A stretch of DNA of 64,000 nucleotides from Gimesia chilikensis (GTDB taxonomy: Bacteria; Planctomycetota; Planctomycetia; Planctomycetales; Planctomycetaceae): the NCBI RefSeq assembly GCF_007744075.1, contig NZ_CP036266.1, positions 3,767,748-3,831,747 on the forward strand, read 5' to 3'. Numbering within the stretch: position 1 is the stretch's first letter; every line of letters begins with the position of its first letter. A model generated the notes under the pieces. It did no database searches and was not told where the DNA came from. It saw nothing but the letters and a program-made list of their open reading frames with translations. This document shows, piece after piece, positions 43,985-51,831 of this stretch. The translations under genes and the position numbers were made by a program.

Positions 43985-45275
43985 GCTGCATCGCCTCGGG
44001 TTGTGCGGTAACAGCTTCCTGCTGAGGGCTGAATGCCGCCATGCTCACAAGGAATATCAGAAACAGGAACACGCCTGCCGCGTAAAGCAGCGGATGCGCT
44101 TTCTCTCGCATCATGGTCACCGGGCTGTTTGCCGGAGGCTGTTCGGTGGAAGGATAGCCGGGAGTCCACTCCTCGCCCTGTGGCGTCATGTATTTCACCC
44201 GTGTCTTCCAGAGTTGGACACAAACTGCGGCCAGGAACAGTGCCGCGGATGCCACGATCAACGGATGTACTGGCTGAGTTTCGTCTCCCAGACTGGCTGC
44301 GCTTTCGGGAATCGCGGTCGCCATTTTCGCCATCGAGACGGCAAACGCATTGTTCATGAAATGCACCAGCATCGGTGCCCAGAAACTGCGGGTCACGTAA
44401 TACACATAATGCATGAACATCCCGAGCGGAATGACGGCAATTACATGCGCGGGGTGTGCATGCACGATACCGAACATGATCGACGTGATCACAATTCCCG
44501 GCACCAGTCCCCAGCGTGCGATCAGACCACGGCCAATCATGCCGCGAAAGATGAGCTCTTCTCCAATAGCGGGGAAAACGGCTATCACCAGAATCAGAGA
44601 CCAGAGCGAGTTGTTCGCCGCCATATCCTTTACGATTTCCATCGTCTGCATTTCGTTGAAACGTTCGAGGATGGGAATCTGTTTCGCGACGAGACTCCAG
44701 GCGTCAAAGGCAATTCGATACAATTCTCCCGACATGAGCGCCAGGGGCAGCACGCAGATAAACAGCAGGAAGCCTGTTGAAAACGCAAACGGCTGCAGAT
44801 TGAGTTTTTGCAGGGGACGTTTACCCAGACGTAAGCCGACGGCAATCAGTCCGATAAAGACAAACACGGCCTGTTCGACCCCCGCTGCCTCCAGCGGATG
44901 GCCTTCCACGAGCTGGGCAATTTCTTTGCGGAACGTGTCAGGATCCTGACTGATATTGGATGTGGCGATCAGATAAATCACCCCGCAGACCAGGAACAGC
45001 ATGATTCCCAAAAAATGGGCACCGAAGACCCCGAACATCCAGCAGATCGACTCAATCAGACCGGGACCCGGCGGAGCCGCGTTTCCGGAACTTCCATCAT
45101 GCGGACGAGGTGCGTCTTCCCCTTGGGCTGTCTGCAACGCCTGATCCAGAAACTGATCCAGTTCCTGGGCAGACTCTTGATCCTCTGACTCAAAGATCGG
45201 GGAATCAGCTGCGGTGTGTGCAGAGAGTCTCTCGGGATTTGTATCTTCCGAAGGAGAATTTTCAGGAGCGACCAT
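43971..45275 (-). CDS. CPBP-family intramembrane glutamic protease
   Basis: 434 residues. A polar N-terminal region of about 90 residues is followed by about eight membrane helices. The three CPBP motifs are present: EELIFRGMIGRG, MFGIVHAHPAHV and HFMNNAFAV. The family cleaves membrane-embedded substrates (Rce1-like) or processes bacteriocins. The N-terminal extension, rich in Asp/Glu/Ser and Gln, is unusual for the family. Confidence 0.88.
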   Translation of the reverse strand: MVAPENSPSEDTNPERLSAHTAADSPIFESEDQESAQELDQFLDQALQTAQGEDAPRPHDGSSGNAAPPGPGLIESICWMFGVFGAHFLGIMLFLVCGVIYLIATSNISQDPDTFRKEIAQLVEGHPLEAAGVEQAVFVFIGLIAVGLRLGKRPLQKLNLQPFAFSTGFLLFICVLPLALMSGELYRIAFDAWSLVAKQIPILERFNEMQTMEIVKDMAANNSLWSLILVIAVFPAIGEELIFRGMIGRGLIARWGLVPGIVITSIMFGIVHAHPAHVIAVIPLGMFMHYVYYVTRSFWAPMLVHFMNNAFAVSMAKMATAIPESAASLGDETQPVHPLIVASAALFLAAVCVQLWKTRVKYMTPQGEEWTPGYPSTEQPPANSPVTMMREKAHPLLYAAGVFLFLIFLVSMAAFSPQQEAVTAQPEAMQLIAF

Positions 45276-45585
45276 GGAGATATTCTAAATCTGAGGGAAG
45301 AACGCCGGCCAAACTCGGTGCATTTACCGGAAGGTGACCGTTGTAAGTGATTATATAGTTGAGGCTTATGCCGTAATTCTGAGTGCGGGCTGTCGTCTGT
45401 TTAATAAGTCTATGTCTTAATAGTCGGATTTACGAAGCGGGAATTTGTATTTTTTGGGGAAATCCGGGAATCCTGTCAAATAATTGGCCGTGCGGAACGA
45501 ATCCTCACCTGACGCCCGGCATTGTGCAGGAACTGGTTGTCGCATTTCGTTCAAATCCCGATATGATAGAAATACTGTCTCAAGC
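45276..45585. other. Divergent intergenic region
   Basis: 310 bases between the CPBP protease (minus) and the kinase gene (plus). Both promoters must lie here, but no convincing -35/-10 pair, hairpin or operator was seen. Confidence 0.35.
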
Positions 45586-47097
45586 ATGAACAGATTACCT
45601 TCTGTAGAGATCCCCCTGATCGAGCGCAATTCAGCAATGTCCCCCAATTCATCCTCAGATTCCGGCACCCCGCAGCAAGATCGACAGTTGCAGTACTGCG
45701 CGAACTGCAATTCCACTTACTTTCAGCAGACCGGTTCTGATAATTGCCCCGTCTGCGGTGCACACGTGGATGACATTTCGTTGATGGATCTCCAGGAAAC
45801 AATCGTTGTGCAGGAGATCGACGGGCTGGTTGACAATGCAGATTCCGCTTCCATTGTTGTGGATGATCCGATTGCGGGTACCGATCTGCACGTTTATCAG
45901 TGCCAGTCTCTTTTGGGCCGGGGAGGCATGGGCATGGTCTACCTGGCCACCCATCGCGATCTGGGACGCCAGTGTGCCTTGAAGATTCTGCTGCCACATC
46001 TTTCGGAACGCGATCCTGAATACGTGCAGCGTTTCATTCATGAAGGTCGCGCCGTCGCCACATTGAATCATCCGAATATTGTGACCGCCCATGCGATTGG
46101 CGAAGAACGCGGTTATCGATTTCTGGAAATGGAACTGATCACCGGACGTGCGTTGAGCCATGTTGTCCGCGAGGATGGCCCCCTCTCTGCCCTGCACGCG
46201 ACATCATTGATCGCACAGGTGGCGTCAGGGCTGGGAACCGCGCACGCTAAAGGCATCATTCACCAGGATCTGAAGCTGGAAAACATTTTGTTGACCGGTG
46301 CGGGAGTCCCGAAAATCGCTGATTTCGGCCTGGCGAAGCGCATCTCTGCTGAGGAGGGAGGCGCGCATCAGCACAATCTGGCCGGTACTCCAAATTACAT
46401 GGCACCGGAACTCTTTCAGGGGGGCATGGCCAGCGCCACTTCGGACGTCTATTCGCTGGGGGTCTGCTTTTTTGTGTTGCTCACAGGCCATCTGCCGCAC
46501 CGTGCGGAGAACTTTAATGCTCTGATTCAGGATGTGGTTTCCAAACCGGCACCGAGCGTTCGCGATCTCTGCCCAGAGATTCCTCTGGAGATCGCTGAGT
46601 GTGTCTCCCTGATGCTTGATAAGAGTCCCGTGAACCGGTTTCAAAACGGTTACATGGCCTCTCTGTTTCTGAATGCAATTCTCGGCCAGGTACAGAATAT
46701 CGAGTCGATGCTGCACGAGGCGTTTGGGAATAACCGCAACGTTTCCTGGAAACGCAACGGTCACCAGTACATCCTCGAAGTCAAACAGAGTGAACGACGC
46801 AAGCAGACTGTCATCATCGAACCCAGCGAACATCAGCTGCATGAACGGCTGCTGTTAATCTACAGCACCTGCTGTGATGCCCAGACCGAATATTACGAGG
46901 AAGCACTGCGTCTGAATTCCGAAATATCGCATGGGGGAATCTCGATTCGGGACGTGAATGGCCAGGCAAAGTTCGTCATGGTGGATACCTTCCCCCGCTC
47001 TTCAGTTGATGCCGAGGATATTCGCAAAAGTGTGATCGCCGTGGCCCAGCACGCCGATGAAATCGAAGAGAAACTGACCGGTCACGATTTTCACTAG
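45586..47097 (+). CDS. Serine/threonine protein kinase with an N-terminal zinc ribbon
   Basis: 503 residues from ATG 45586 (a second ATG at 45637 is possible). A zinc ribbon with C38, C41, C54 and C57 (YCANCNSTYF, NCPVCG) precedes a kinase domain of about residues 105-370: LLGRGGMGMVYLA, ALKILLPHLSERDPE, HQDLKLENILL (catalytic Asp present, HRD arginine replaced by Gln), ADFGLAKRIS and GTPNYMAPELFQG. There is no membrane helix. The C-terminal 130 residues form an unrecognised domain. Soluble zinc-ribbon Ser/Thr kinases are common in planctomycetes; the substrate is unknown. Confidence 0.88.
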   Translation: MNRLPSVEIPLIERNSAMSPNSSSDSGTPQQDRQLQYCANCNSTYFQQTGSDNCPVCGAHVDDISLMDLQETIVVQEIDGLVDNADSASIVVDDPIAGTDLHVYQCQSLLGRGGMGMVYLATHRDLGRQCALKILLPHLSERDPEYVQRFIHEGRAVATLNHPNIVTAHAIGEERGYRFLEMELITGRALSHVVREDGPLSALHATSLIAQVASGLGTAHAKGIIHQDLKLENILLTGAGVPKIADFGLAKRISAEEGGAHQHNLAGTPNYMAPELFQGGMASATSDVYSLGVCFFVLLTGHLPHRAENFNALIQDVVSKPAPSVRDLCPEIPLEIAECVSLMLDKSPVNRFQNGYMASLFLNAILGQVQNIESMLHEAFGNNRNVSWKRNGHQYILEVKQSERRKQTVIIEPSEHQLHERLLLIYSTCCDAQTEYYEEALRLNSEISHGGISIRDVNGQAKFVMVDTFPRSSVDAEDIRKSVIAVAQHADEIEEKLTGHDFH

Positions 47098-47520
47098 GTC
47101 GCCTTCCTCTCTCTGCATCTGATCAGAGGGGTTGCAGGGATTATAGAGGCCAGGTCAGCCTGTCAGCCGGTGCCGTTTTGCTGCGAGCAACTGACATAAT
47201 CAGGCGGATTTACTGTGAAATCCCCCCGAACCGAAAGCAGGCGCTTGACCCTGCTTTCCAGACAGGGATATATTGAAATCGGAGACTTTACGGGAAACAG
47301 ACGCGCAGCTCCGGCTGCGACAACGCATTCCCGTCTCTCAAAACCGCTCTTCCTGAGTGTACATGTTTATGCTGGCCTGTCTGAAATCTACCTGATAACA
47401 AGGTGATTTTGCAGCGAATTGGTAAAGACTCTATGGGATTTTCCCGGGTTACGTCGATATACTGTAACAGACAGCCAATTGCTCATTTCCGTGCATCGTG
47501 AGAAACTTCGGGGTTATTAC
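47098..47520. other. Intergenic region between the kinase gene and an exported protein gene
   Basis: 423 bases. A strong hairpin lies at 47233-47258. The promoter of the following gene should be in the last 150 bases, but no clear element was identified. Short frames here look like chance. Confidence 0.4.
47233..47258 (+). terminator. Perfect 9-bp hairpin, possible terminator or processing site
   Basis: gaaagcagg (47233-47241) pairs with cctgctttc (47250-47258) around an 8-base loop, 136 bases beyond the kinase stop codon. There is no T-tract, so a terminator function is uncertain. Confidence 0.4.
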
Positions 47521-48366
47521 ATGCGTCAATTACTGAAACGTTCTGCTCTGACAACATTTATCTGCAGCTGTCTGGCACTGCTGACAGGTGGTATGCCAGC
47601 GCAGGCTCAGGAAAATAAACTGACTCGTGGATTTACCATTAAACCCGATTTGACCGCGACCGGTGAAGAACGGGCGACTCAGAAATCTCTCTGGGTTCTG
47701 GATGCGACTTTCAAGCCGATGCGTATGATCCGCATGGATCTGACGAATCCCAAAACGGGGAAAAAAGAGAAGACTCTCGTCTGGTACCTGGTCTATAAAT
47801 GCGTGTTACGACCGCTGGAACGTCCGGGCTCATCAAATGACCTCACGCCACAGAATGTAGAAGTTCCACCTTTGGGGCCTTCCCTGTTCGTGCCGGAAGT
47901 CGTCTTGATCACCAACGATAACGGCCAGCAGACCAGCTACCCCAACCAGATCGTTCCCGAAGCGGAAGTGATCATCAATAAGCGGGAGCGTCGTCAGTTC
48001 AAAAATGCCGTCGATATCATCGGAGAGTTGCCACCCGAGACCGCAGCCGATGCAAAATCGGAAAACGCCATCTATGGTGTCTGTGTCTGGACAGGCGTGG
48101 ACCCCAATACTGACTATTTCACGATTCTCTTCTATGGTCTCTCAAACGGCTATAAAAAGGTCGAAGGTCCCGATGGAAAAGAAATGACCCTCCGCAAGGT
48201 CCTGGTTCAGCAATACTGGCGACCGGGAGACCAGTTTGGACAGCAGGAACAGGAGTTCCGTCCGAAAGGGAGTCCCTTCTGGCAATACCTGCCCGATGAT
48301 CCTGAGCAGGCTGCCGAGATGGAAAAGAAGCTCAATCTGAATGCGGCTGAGCAAAAACAGCCCTGA
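47521..48366 (+). CDS. Exported protein of unknown function
   Basis: 281 residues from ATG 47521, which begins a signal peptide (LLKRSALTTFICSCLALLTG, cleavage near AQAQEN). The mature part has repeated tryptophan/aromatic patches (WVLDATFKPMRMIRMDL, VWYLVYKCVLRPLE, FTILFYGLSNGYKKVEGPDG, YWRPGDQFGQQEQEF) and no catalytic motif I recognise. It is highly charged but has no cysteine pairs and no membrane helix after the leader. I regard it as a lineage-specific periplasmic protein. It precedes rpmA by 157 bases. Confidence 0.7.
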   Translation: MRQLLKRSALTTFICSCLALLTGGMPAQAQENKLTRGFTIKPDLTATGEERATQKSLWVLDATFKPMRMIRMDLTNPKTGKKEKTLVWYLVYKCVLRPLERPGSSNDLTPQNVEVPPLGPSLFVPEVVLITNDNGQQTSYPNQIVPEAEVIINKRERRQFKNAVDIIGELPPETAADAKSENAIYGVCVWTGVDPNTDYFTILFYGLSNGYKKVEGPDGKEMTLRKVLVQQYWRPGDQFGQQEQEFRPKGSPFWQYLPDDPEQAAEMEKKLNLNAAEQKQP

Positions 48367-48481
48367 TTTCTCCCTGACTGCTGAAAAACAGTGGGAAATT
48401 GTCCAGAAAAGGGTTTATCTCTTGCAAGTTCAGGCCTGATTCGCCAATATACGGCCTCGATTAACCAATATTTTAGGAAAA

Positions 48482-48496
48482 GCCCCTGTCAGGGGC
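48482..48496 (+). promoter_or_regulatory. Hairpin just upstream of rpmA
   Basis: gcccct-gtc-aggggc forms a 6-bp GC stem with a 3-base loop, 27 bases before the rpmA start. The tight stem beside a ribosomal protein start suggests a leader structure, but its role is not known. Confidence 0.4.
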
Positions 48497-48523
48497 GACT
48501 TTTGCTACCTGAGGAAAAGAGTA

Positions 48524-48775
48524 ATGGCACATAAGAAAGGTCAAGGTTCCAGCCGTAACGGTCGCGATTCAGAAGCTCAGCGCCGTGGAATCAAGAAATT
48601 CGGCGGTGAAAGCGTTCTGGCAGGAAACATCATCGCCCGTCAGTGCGGTACCAAATGGCATCCTGGTAAAAACGTGGGAATGGGCAAAGACTACACCATC
48701 TTCTCACTGGTTGAAGGCACTGTCTTCTTCGATAAGGATGGTCGACGGATCAACGTAGAGCCTGCTTTGAACTAA
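48524..48775 (+). CDS. rpmA: 50S ribosomal protein L27
   Basis: 83 residues. [20 protein letters not shown] is the diagnostic start of L27, followed by GVKxFGGE-like [17 protein letters not shown] and [20 protein letters not shown]. No Firmicutes-type cleavable leader is present. In most bacteria rplU (L21) lies directly upstream; here the upstream gene is an exported protein, so L21 must be elsewhere. A terminator follows at 48816-48854. Confidence 0.97.
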   Translation: MAHKKGQGSSRNGRDSEAQRRGIKKFGGESVLAGNIIARQCGTKWHPGKNVGMGKDYTIFSLVEGTVFFDKDGRRINVEPALN

Positions 48776-48815
48776 GCATGCTCCCCTGGTGCACTCAGTT
48801 GCATCATGAGAATAT

Positions 48816-48854
48816 AAAAACTCCCCGATGAGCTTTCACCGGGGAGTTTTTTTT
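48816..48854. terminator. Bidirectional rho-independent terminator after rpmA and htrA-like gene
   Basis: ctccccg (48821-48827) pairs with cggggag (48840-48846) and the stem is extended by an A-run (48816-48820) against a T-run (48847-48854). It separates the convergent rpmA and protease genes and can work in both directions. Confidence 0.9.
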
Positions 48855-50073
48855 ATGGTCGGTTGGACTGACTGGCGGTCAGGGTGACCGAGACTTTGGT
48901 CGGCGTCTGTTCCTTCCCCCGCAGCACGGTCACCACAACGGTGTCACCAGGCTTTTTGCTCTCGATATAATCCAGGAAGTCCGCAGCGGATTTGATCTGC
49001 TTCTGGTCTACAGCGACGATCAGATCCGCTGCCCCCCGGTCGACCCGTTCGATGACGATCAGTCCCCTTCTCTGTCGCACGATCTTTGGACCGCGCAAAC
49101 CTGCCTTCTCAGCGGGTCCCCCCGGTGTCAGTTTCGCAATCAATAAACCCTGCTCGGTCTCATAGACACGCTGAATACCGATTTCCGGATGAATCATATG
49201 TCCGTGGGTCAGCAATTGGGGAACGACGCGGGCAACGAGATTCGAAGGAATCGCAAAGCCCACGCCGGAACTCTGACCGGTATTACTGGCGATTGCGGTA
49301 TTGATTCCGATTAACTGCCCATGCGAATTCAGCAAGGGGCCACCTGAGTTCCCCGGGTTCACTGCGGCATCAATCTGAATGATGGATTTGATCGTGCGGT
49401 TACCCCGCAGTTTCAGGGACCGGTTCAAACTGGAGATAATACCGCAGGTCATCGTCCGTTCCAGTCCGAACGGGTTGCCAATCGCAAAGACACGCTGTCC
49501 TACTTTCAACTTACTGGAATCGGCCATGCTGACCGGAAACAACACTTCCGGAGCTTCATCAATTTTGATCACGGCAATGTCATTGATGGCATCAGCGCCG
49601 ACAAAGGTGGCCTGGTATGATTTCCCGTTAAACAGGGTGACATTCACCTGCTGGGCATCTTCGATCACATGGTAGTTGGTCAGAATGTGCCCTGCTTTGT
49701 CGATGATGGCTCCCGAACCTGCGCCTTCCGTATCATATTCGAGCATGAAAAAACCATCGCTCTTCGTGCCTTTGGTCGTGATGTGGACCACGCTCTTATT
49801 CAGCTTTTCATACACGCTGACATTAATCTCCTCTTCGGGAGACAGCCCGCGTTGATTGAATAATTCGGTGATATGTTCCGGCGTCGTCTTGTTGGCATTA
49901 ACCTCAGGGGGCGCGGGTTTCAGTGGCGTGGGAGGAATGATTCGGGGGCCGGTTAAATTCGGTTGTACCTGTGCCTCTGAAGAGGCAATCAGACCTGCAG
50001 ACGGGGCATCCAGAGCAGAAACGACCAGACCACCGATCACGGCAGAGAAAAAACAACCAATGGCGTATTTCAC
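48853..50073 (-). CDS. HtrA/DegP-type trypsin-like serine protease with one PDZ domain
   Basis: 406 residues, GTG start with a GAGG site. An N-terminal hydrophobic leader is followed by the protease domain: His in LTNYHVIEDAQQV, Asp in INDIAVIKID and Ser in NPGNSGGPLLN, so the triad is complete. One PDZ domain (about 290-400; KLTPGGPAEKAGLRGP, IKSAADFLDYIESKKPGDTV) is present, where classical DegP has two. Expected role is periplasmic protein quality control. Confidence 0.93.
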   Translation of the reverse strand: MKYAIGCFFSAVIGGLVVSALDAPSAGLIASSEAQVQPNLTGPRIIPPTPLKPAPPEVNANKTTPEHITELFNQRGLSPEEEINVSVYEKLNKSVVHITTKGTKSDGFFMLEYDTEGAGSGAIIDKAGHILTNYHVIEDAQQVNVTLFNGKSYQATFVGADAINDIAVIKIDEAPEVLFPVSMADSSKLKVGQRVFAIGNPFGLERTMTCGIISSLNRSLKLRGNRTIKSIIQIDAAVNPGNSGGPLLNSHGQLIGINTAIASNTGQSSGVGFAIPSNLVARVVPQLLTHGHMIHPEIGIQRVYETEQGLLIAKLTPGGPAEKAGLRGPKIVRQRRGLIVIERVDRGAADLIVAVDQKQIKSAADFLDYIESKKPGDTVVVTVLRGKEQTPTKVSVTLTASQSNRP

Positions 50074-50418
50074 GATAAACCTCGCATGACTCAGAAATCA
50101 AAGAGATTGGATAAAACAGGTAGCGCAGGGGCCTGGCTGAGAGCCGGTGGGCATGCGATTTTTCAGGAAACATAAAAAAACACATGCAATCTCTAAGAAA
50201 CTACATCATAATTCGCAACCGGGTTCGCGAAGAAAACGGGATTCTTGCGATAATAGACAGTAGTGTAAGCGGCTGAAATCTTATCGAATCAACCCTGATA
50301 CCGTAAATAGGAAATCAAAGATCCAGCTGGATTACACTCATTTTCTGTCTGACAGAAATGGCGAATGCATCGATGTATTCCCAGCCAGCTACCCGCAGTT
50401 CAGCATGAAAGGACCGCT
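50074..50418. other. Divergent region between protease and phosphofructokinase genes
   Basis: 345 bases. The near-perfect palindrome at 50342-50358 is the only structure noted. No promoter pair was identified with confidence. Confidence 0.4.
50342..50358. promoter_or_regulatory. 17-base palindrome upstream of the phosphofructokinase gene
   Basis: tttctgtc-t-gacagaaa is a perfect 8-base dyad with a one-base centre, ending 60 bases before the ATG. It looks like a transcription-factor operator; the protein is not known. The motif is not a LexA site. Confidence 0.5.
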
Positions 50419-51831
50419 ATGCGTCGGATTGCTCTTTTAACGGCAGGTGGTGACACGCCCGCATTGAATGCCACAATCTTTGGAGCTGTGGAGCGTGCAA
50501 ACGAACTACGGCTGGAAGTCGTGGGGATTATCAAAGGCTTTGGCGGACTGCTCGACCCCGCCGTACCTCACATCAGGTTGAATCCACTCTATTCAACTCT
50601 TCCTGAACTCGATCCCCGCTGCGGTGGTACGATTCTGGGTTCATCCCGCACCTATATTGATGAGTCCCATGCCGGTGAACTGCAGGTGGTTAAGAAACGC
50701 CTGGATCAGCTCGGGATCGAAGGCTTGATCTGTATCGGCGGCGACGGAACTTTGAATGGCATGCAGCCGATCTCGCAGTTCATGCCTTGTGTGCTGGCTC
50801 CCAAAACCATCGATAACGATCTCGGTTTGAATTACCTCGATGAACCAAATGAATGGGTGAAGGAAACGAACCCGGAGACCGGGAAAGAGAAGCTTCGCAA
50901 GTTGCCGGCCAAGCAGGATCTGGAACTGGATGACATGGTCAATTACGCGACCCCCGGCTATGCGACTGCGGTCTACGTCTGTGTGCAGGGCGTGCAGCGT
51001 ATTCGAACCACTGCCGAAAGCCACCGACGGATCGCGATTATCGAAGTCATGGGACGGGAATCGGGATATCTTGCATTAGGGGCCGCCTATGGACAACCCG
51101 ATATTGTCCTGATTCCGGAAGTCCCCCTGGATTACGATCGATTCGAACGCCGGGTCCGCGAACTCTACGACACACAGAAAAATGTGGTGATCGTCATTGG
51201 CGAAGGACTCCGGGATCAGAATGGGAAACGACTGGGGGACATTTCGCAAAGTGTCGACCCTGCCGGAAACGTGATCTTCAGTGGGGCTGCCGAGATTCTG
51301 CAGAACATGTTGATCGAGTCACTGGGGGATCATTACTTTGTCTCGAGGAAGCGACATGAAATGGCCAAGTCGGCTACATTCACCCGTAAAATTGGTCACA
51401 CACAACGCGGCGGACGTCCTATCCGCTTTGACCGGTTTTATGCCGCCCAGCTTGGGGGAAAAGCGGTCGACCTGCTGGTCCAGCGGCAGAACAACTATGT
51501 AGCCATCCTGCAGTGGAATGAGCAGCAGGGATTCCACGTCAGCTCAATCAGTGGCAATGCACTGCGGGATGCCTGGCGGGGAATCCACCCTCGTACCCTG
51601 CACCCCTCGTTCTATGATGAGCATCGCTACCAGCCTTCGAAACTGGGTGTGCAATACCTGTCAAAAATCTTTACGAACGCGGTTGGGTCTGATGACCTGG
51701 AGCTGCTTAAAGATGACCTGTTTGATACCGGGCACCTTAAAACCCGGTATCAAAGTATCAATGTAAGTGTTCACAAACACATTCGCTATCTCAGTACTCC
51801 CCAGGATCAGGGCCCCGTTGACCAGTTCTAG
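50419..51831 (+). CDS. 6-phosphofructokinase of the PfkA superfamily
   Basis: 470 residues from ATG 50419 (in-frame extension to 50365 is unlikely). N-terminal MRRIALLTAGGDTPALNATI, then CIGGDGTLNGMQ (near 107) and LAPKTIDNDLGLNY (near 128). The residue pair G (GGDGT) and K (PKTIDND) is the mixed type seen in plant and trypanosomatid ATP-dependent enzymes, whereas PPi enzymes have GGDD with K and bacterial ATP enzymes have GGDGS with G. An insert of about 35 residues lies between TIDND and the TPGYATA helix. Nucleotide donor cannot be fixed by sequence; ATP is favoured. Its TAG stop shares the bases ctag with the opposite gene's stop. Confidence 0.88.
   Translation: MRRIALLTAGGDTPALNATIFGAVERANELRLEVVGIIKGFGGLLDPAVPHIRLNPLYSTLPELDPRCGGTILGSSRTYIDESHAGELQVVKKRLDQLGIEGLICIGGDGTLNGMQPISQFMPCVLAPKTIDNDLGLNYLDEPNEWVKETNPETGKEKLRKLPAKQDLELDDMVNYATPGYATAVYVCVQGVQRIRTTAESHRRIAIIEVMGRESGYLALGAAYGQPDIVLIPEVPLDYDRFERRVRELYDTQKNVVIVIGEGLRDQNGKRLGDISQSVDPAGNVIFSGAAEILQNMLIESLGDHYFVSRKRHEMAKSATFTRKIGHTQRGGRPIRFDRFYAAQLGGKAVDLLVQRQNNYVAILQWNEQQGFHVSSISGNALRDAWRGIHPRTLHPSFYDEHRYQPSKLGVQYLSKIFTNAVGSDDLELLKDDLFDTGHLKTRYQSINVSVHKHIRYLSTPQDQGPVDQF

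Noticed and set aside
47215-47406. 63-residue plus frame between kinase and exported protein
   Set aside because: Composition is that of non-coding DNA and it contains the hairpin at 47233-47258.
50342-50358. Palindrome as a LexA box
   Set aside because: LexA sites have CTGT-N8-ACAG; here the arms are separated by far fewer bases.
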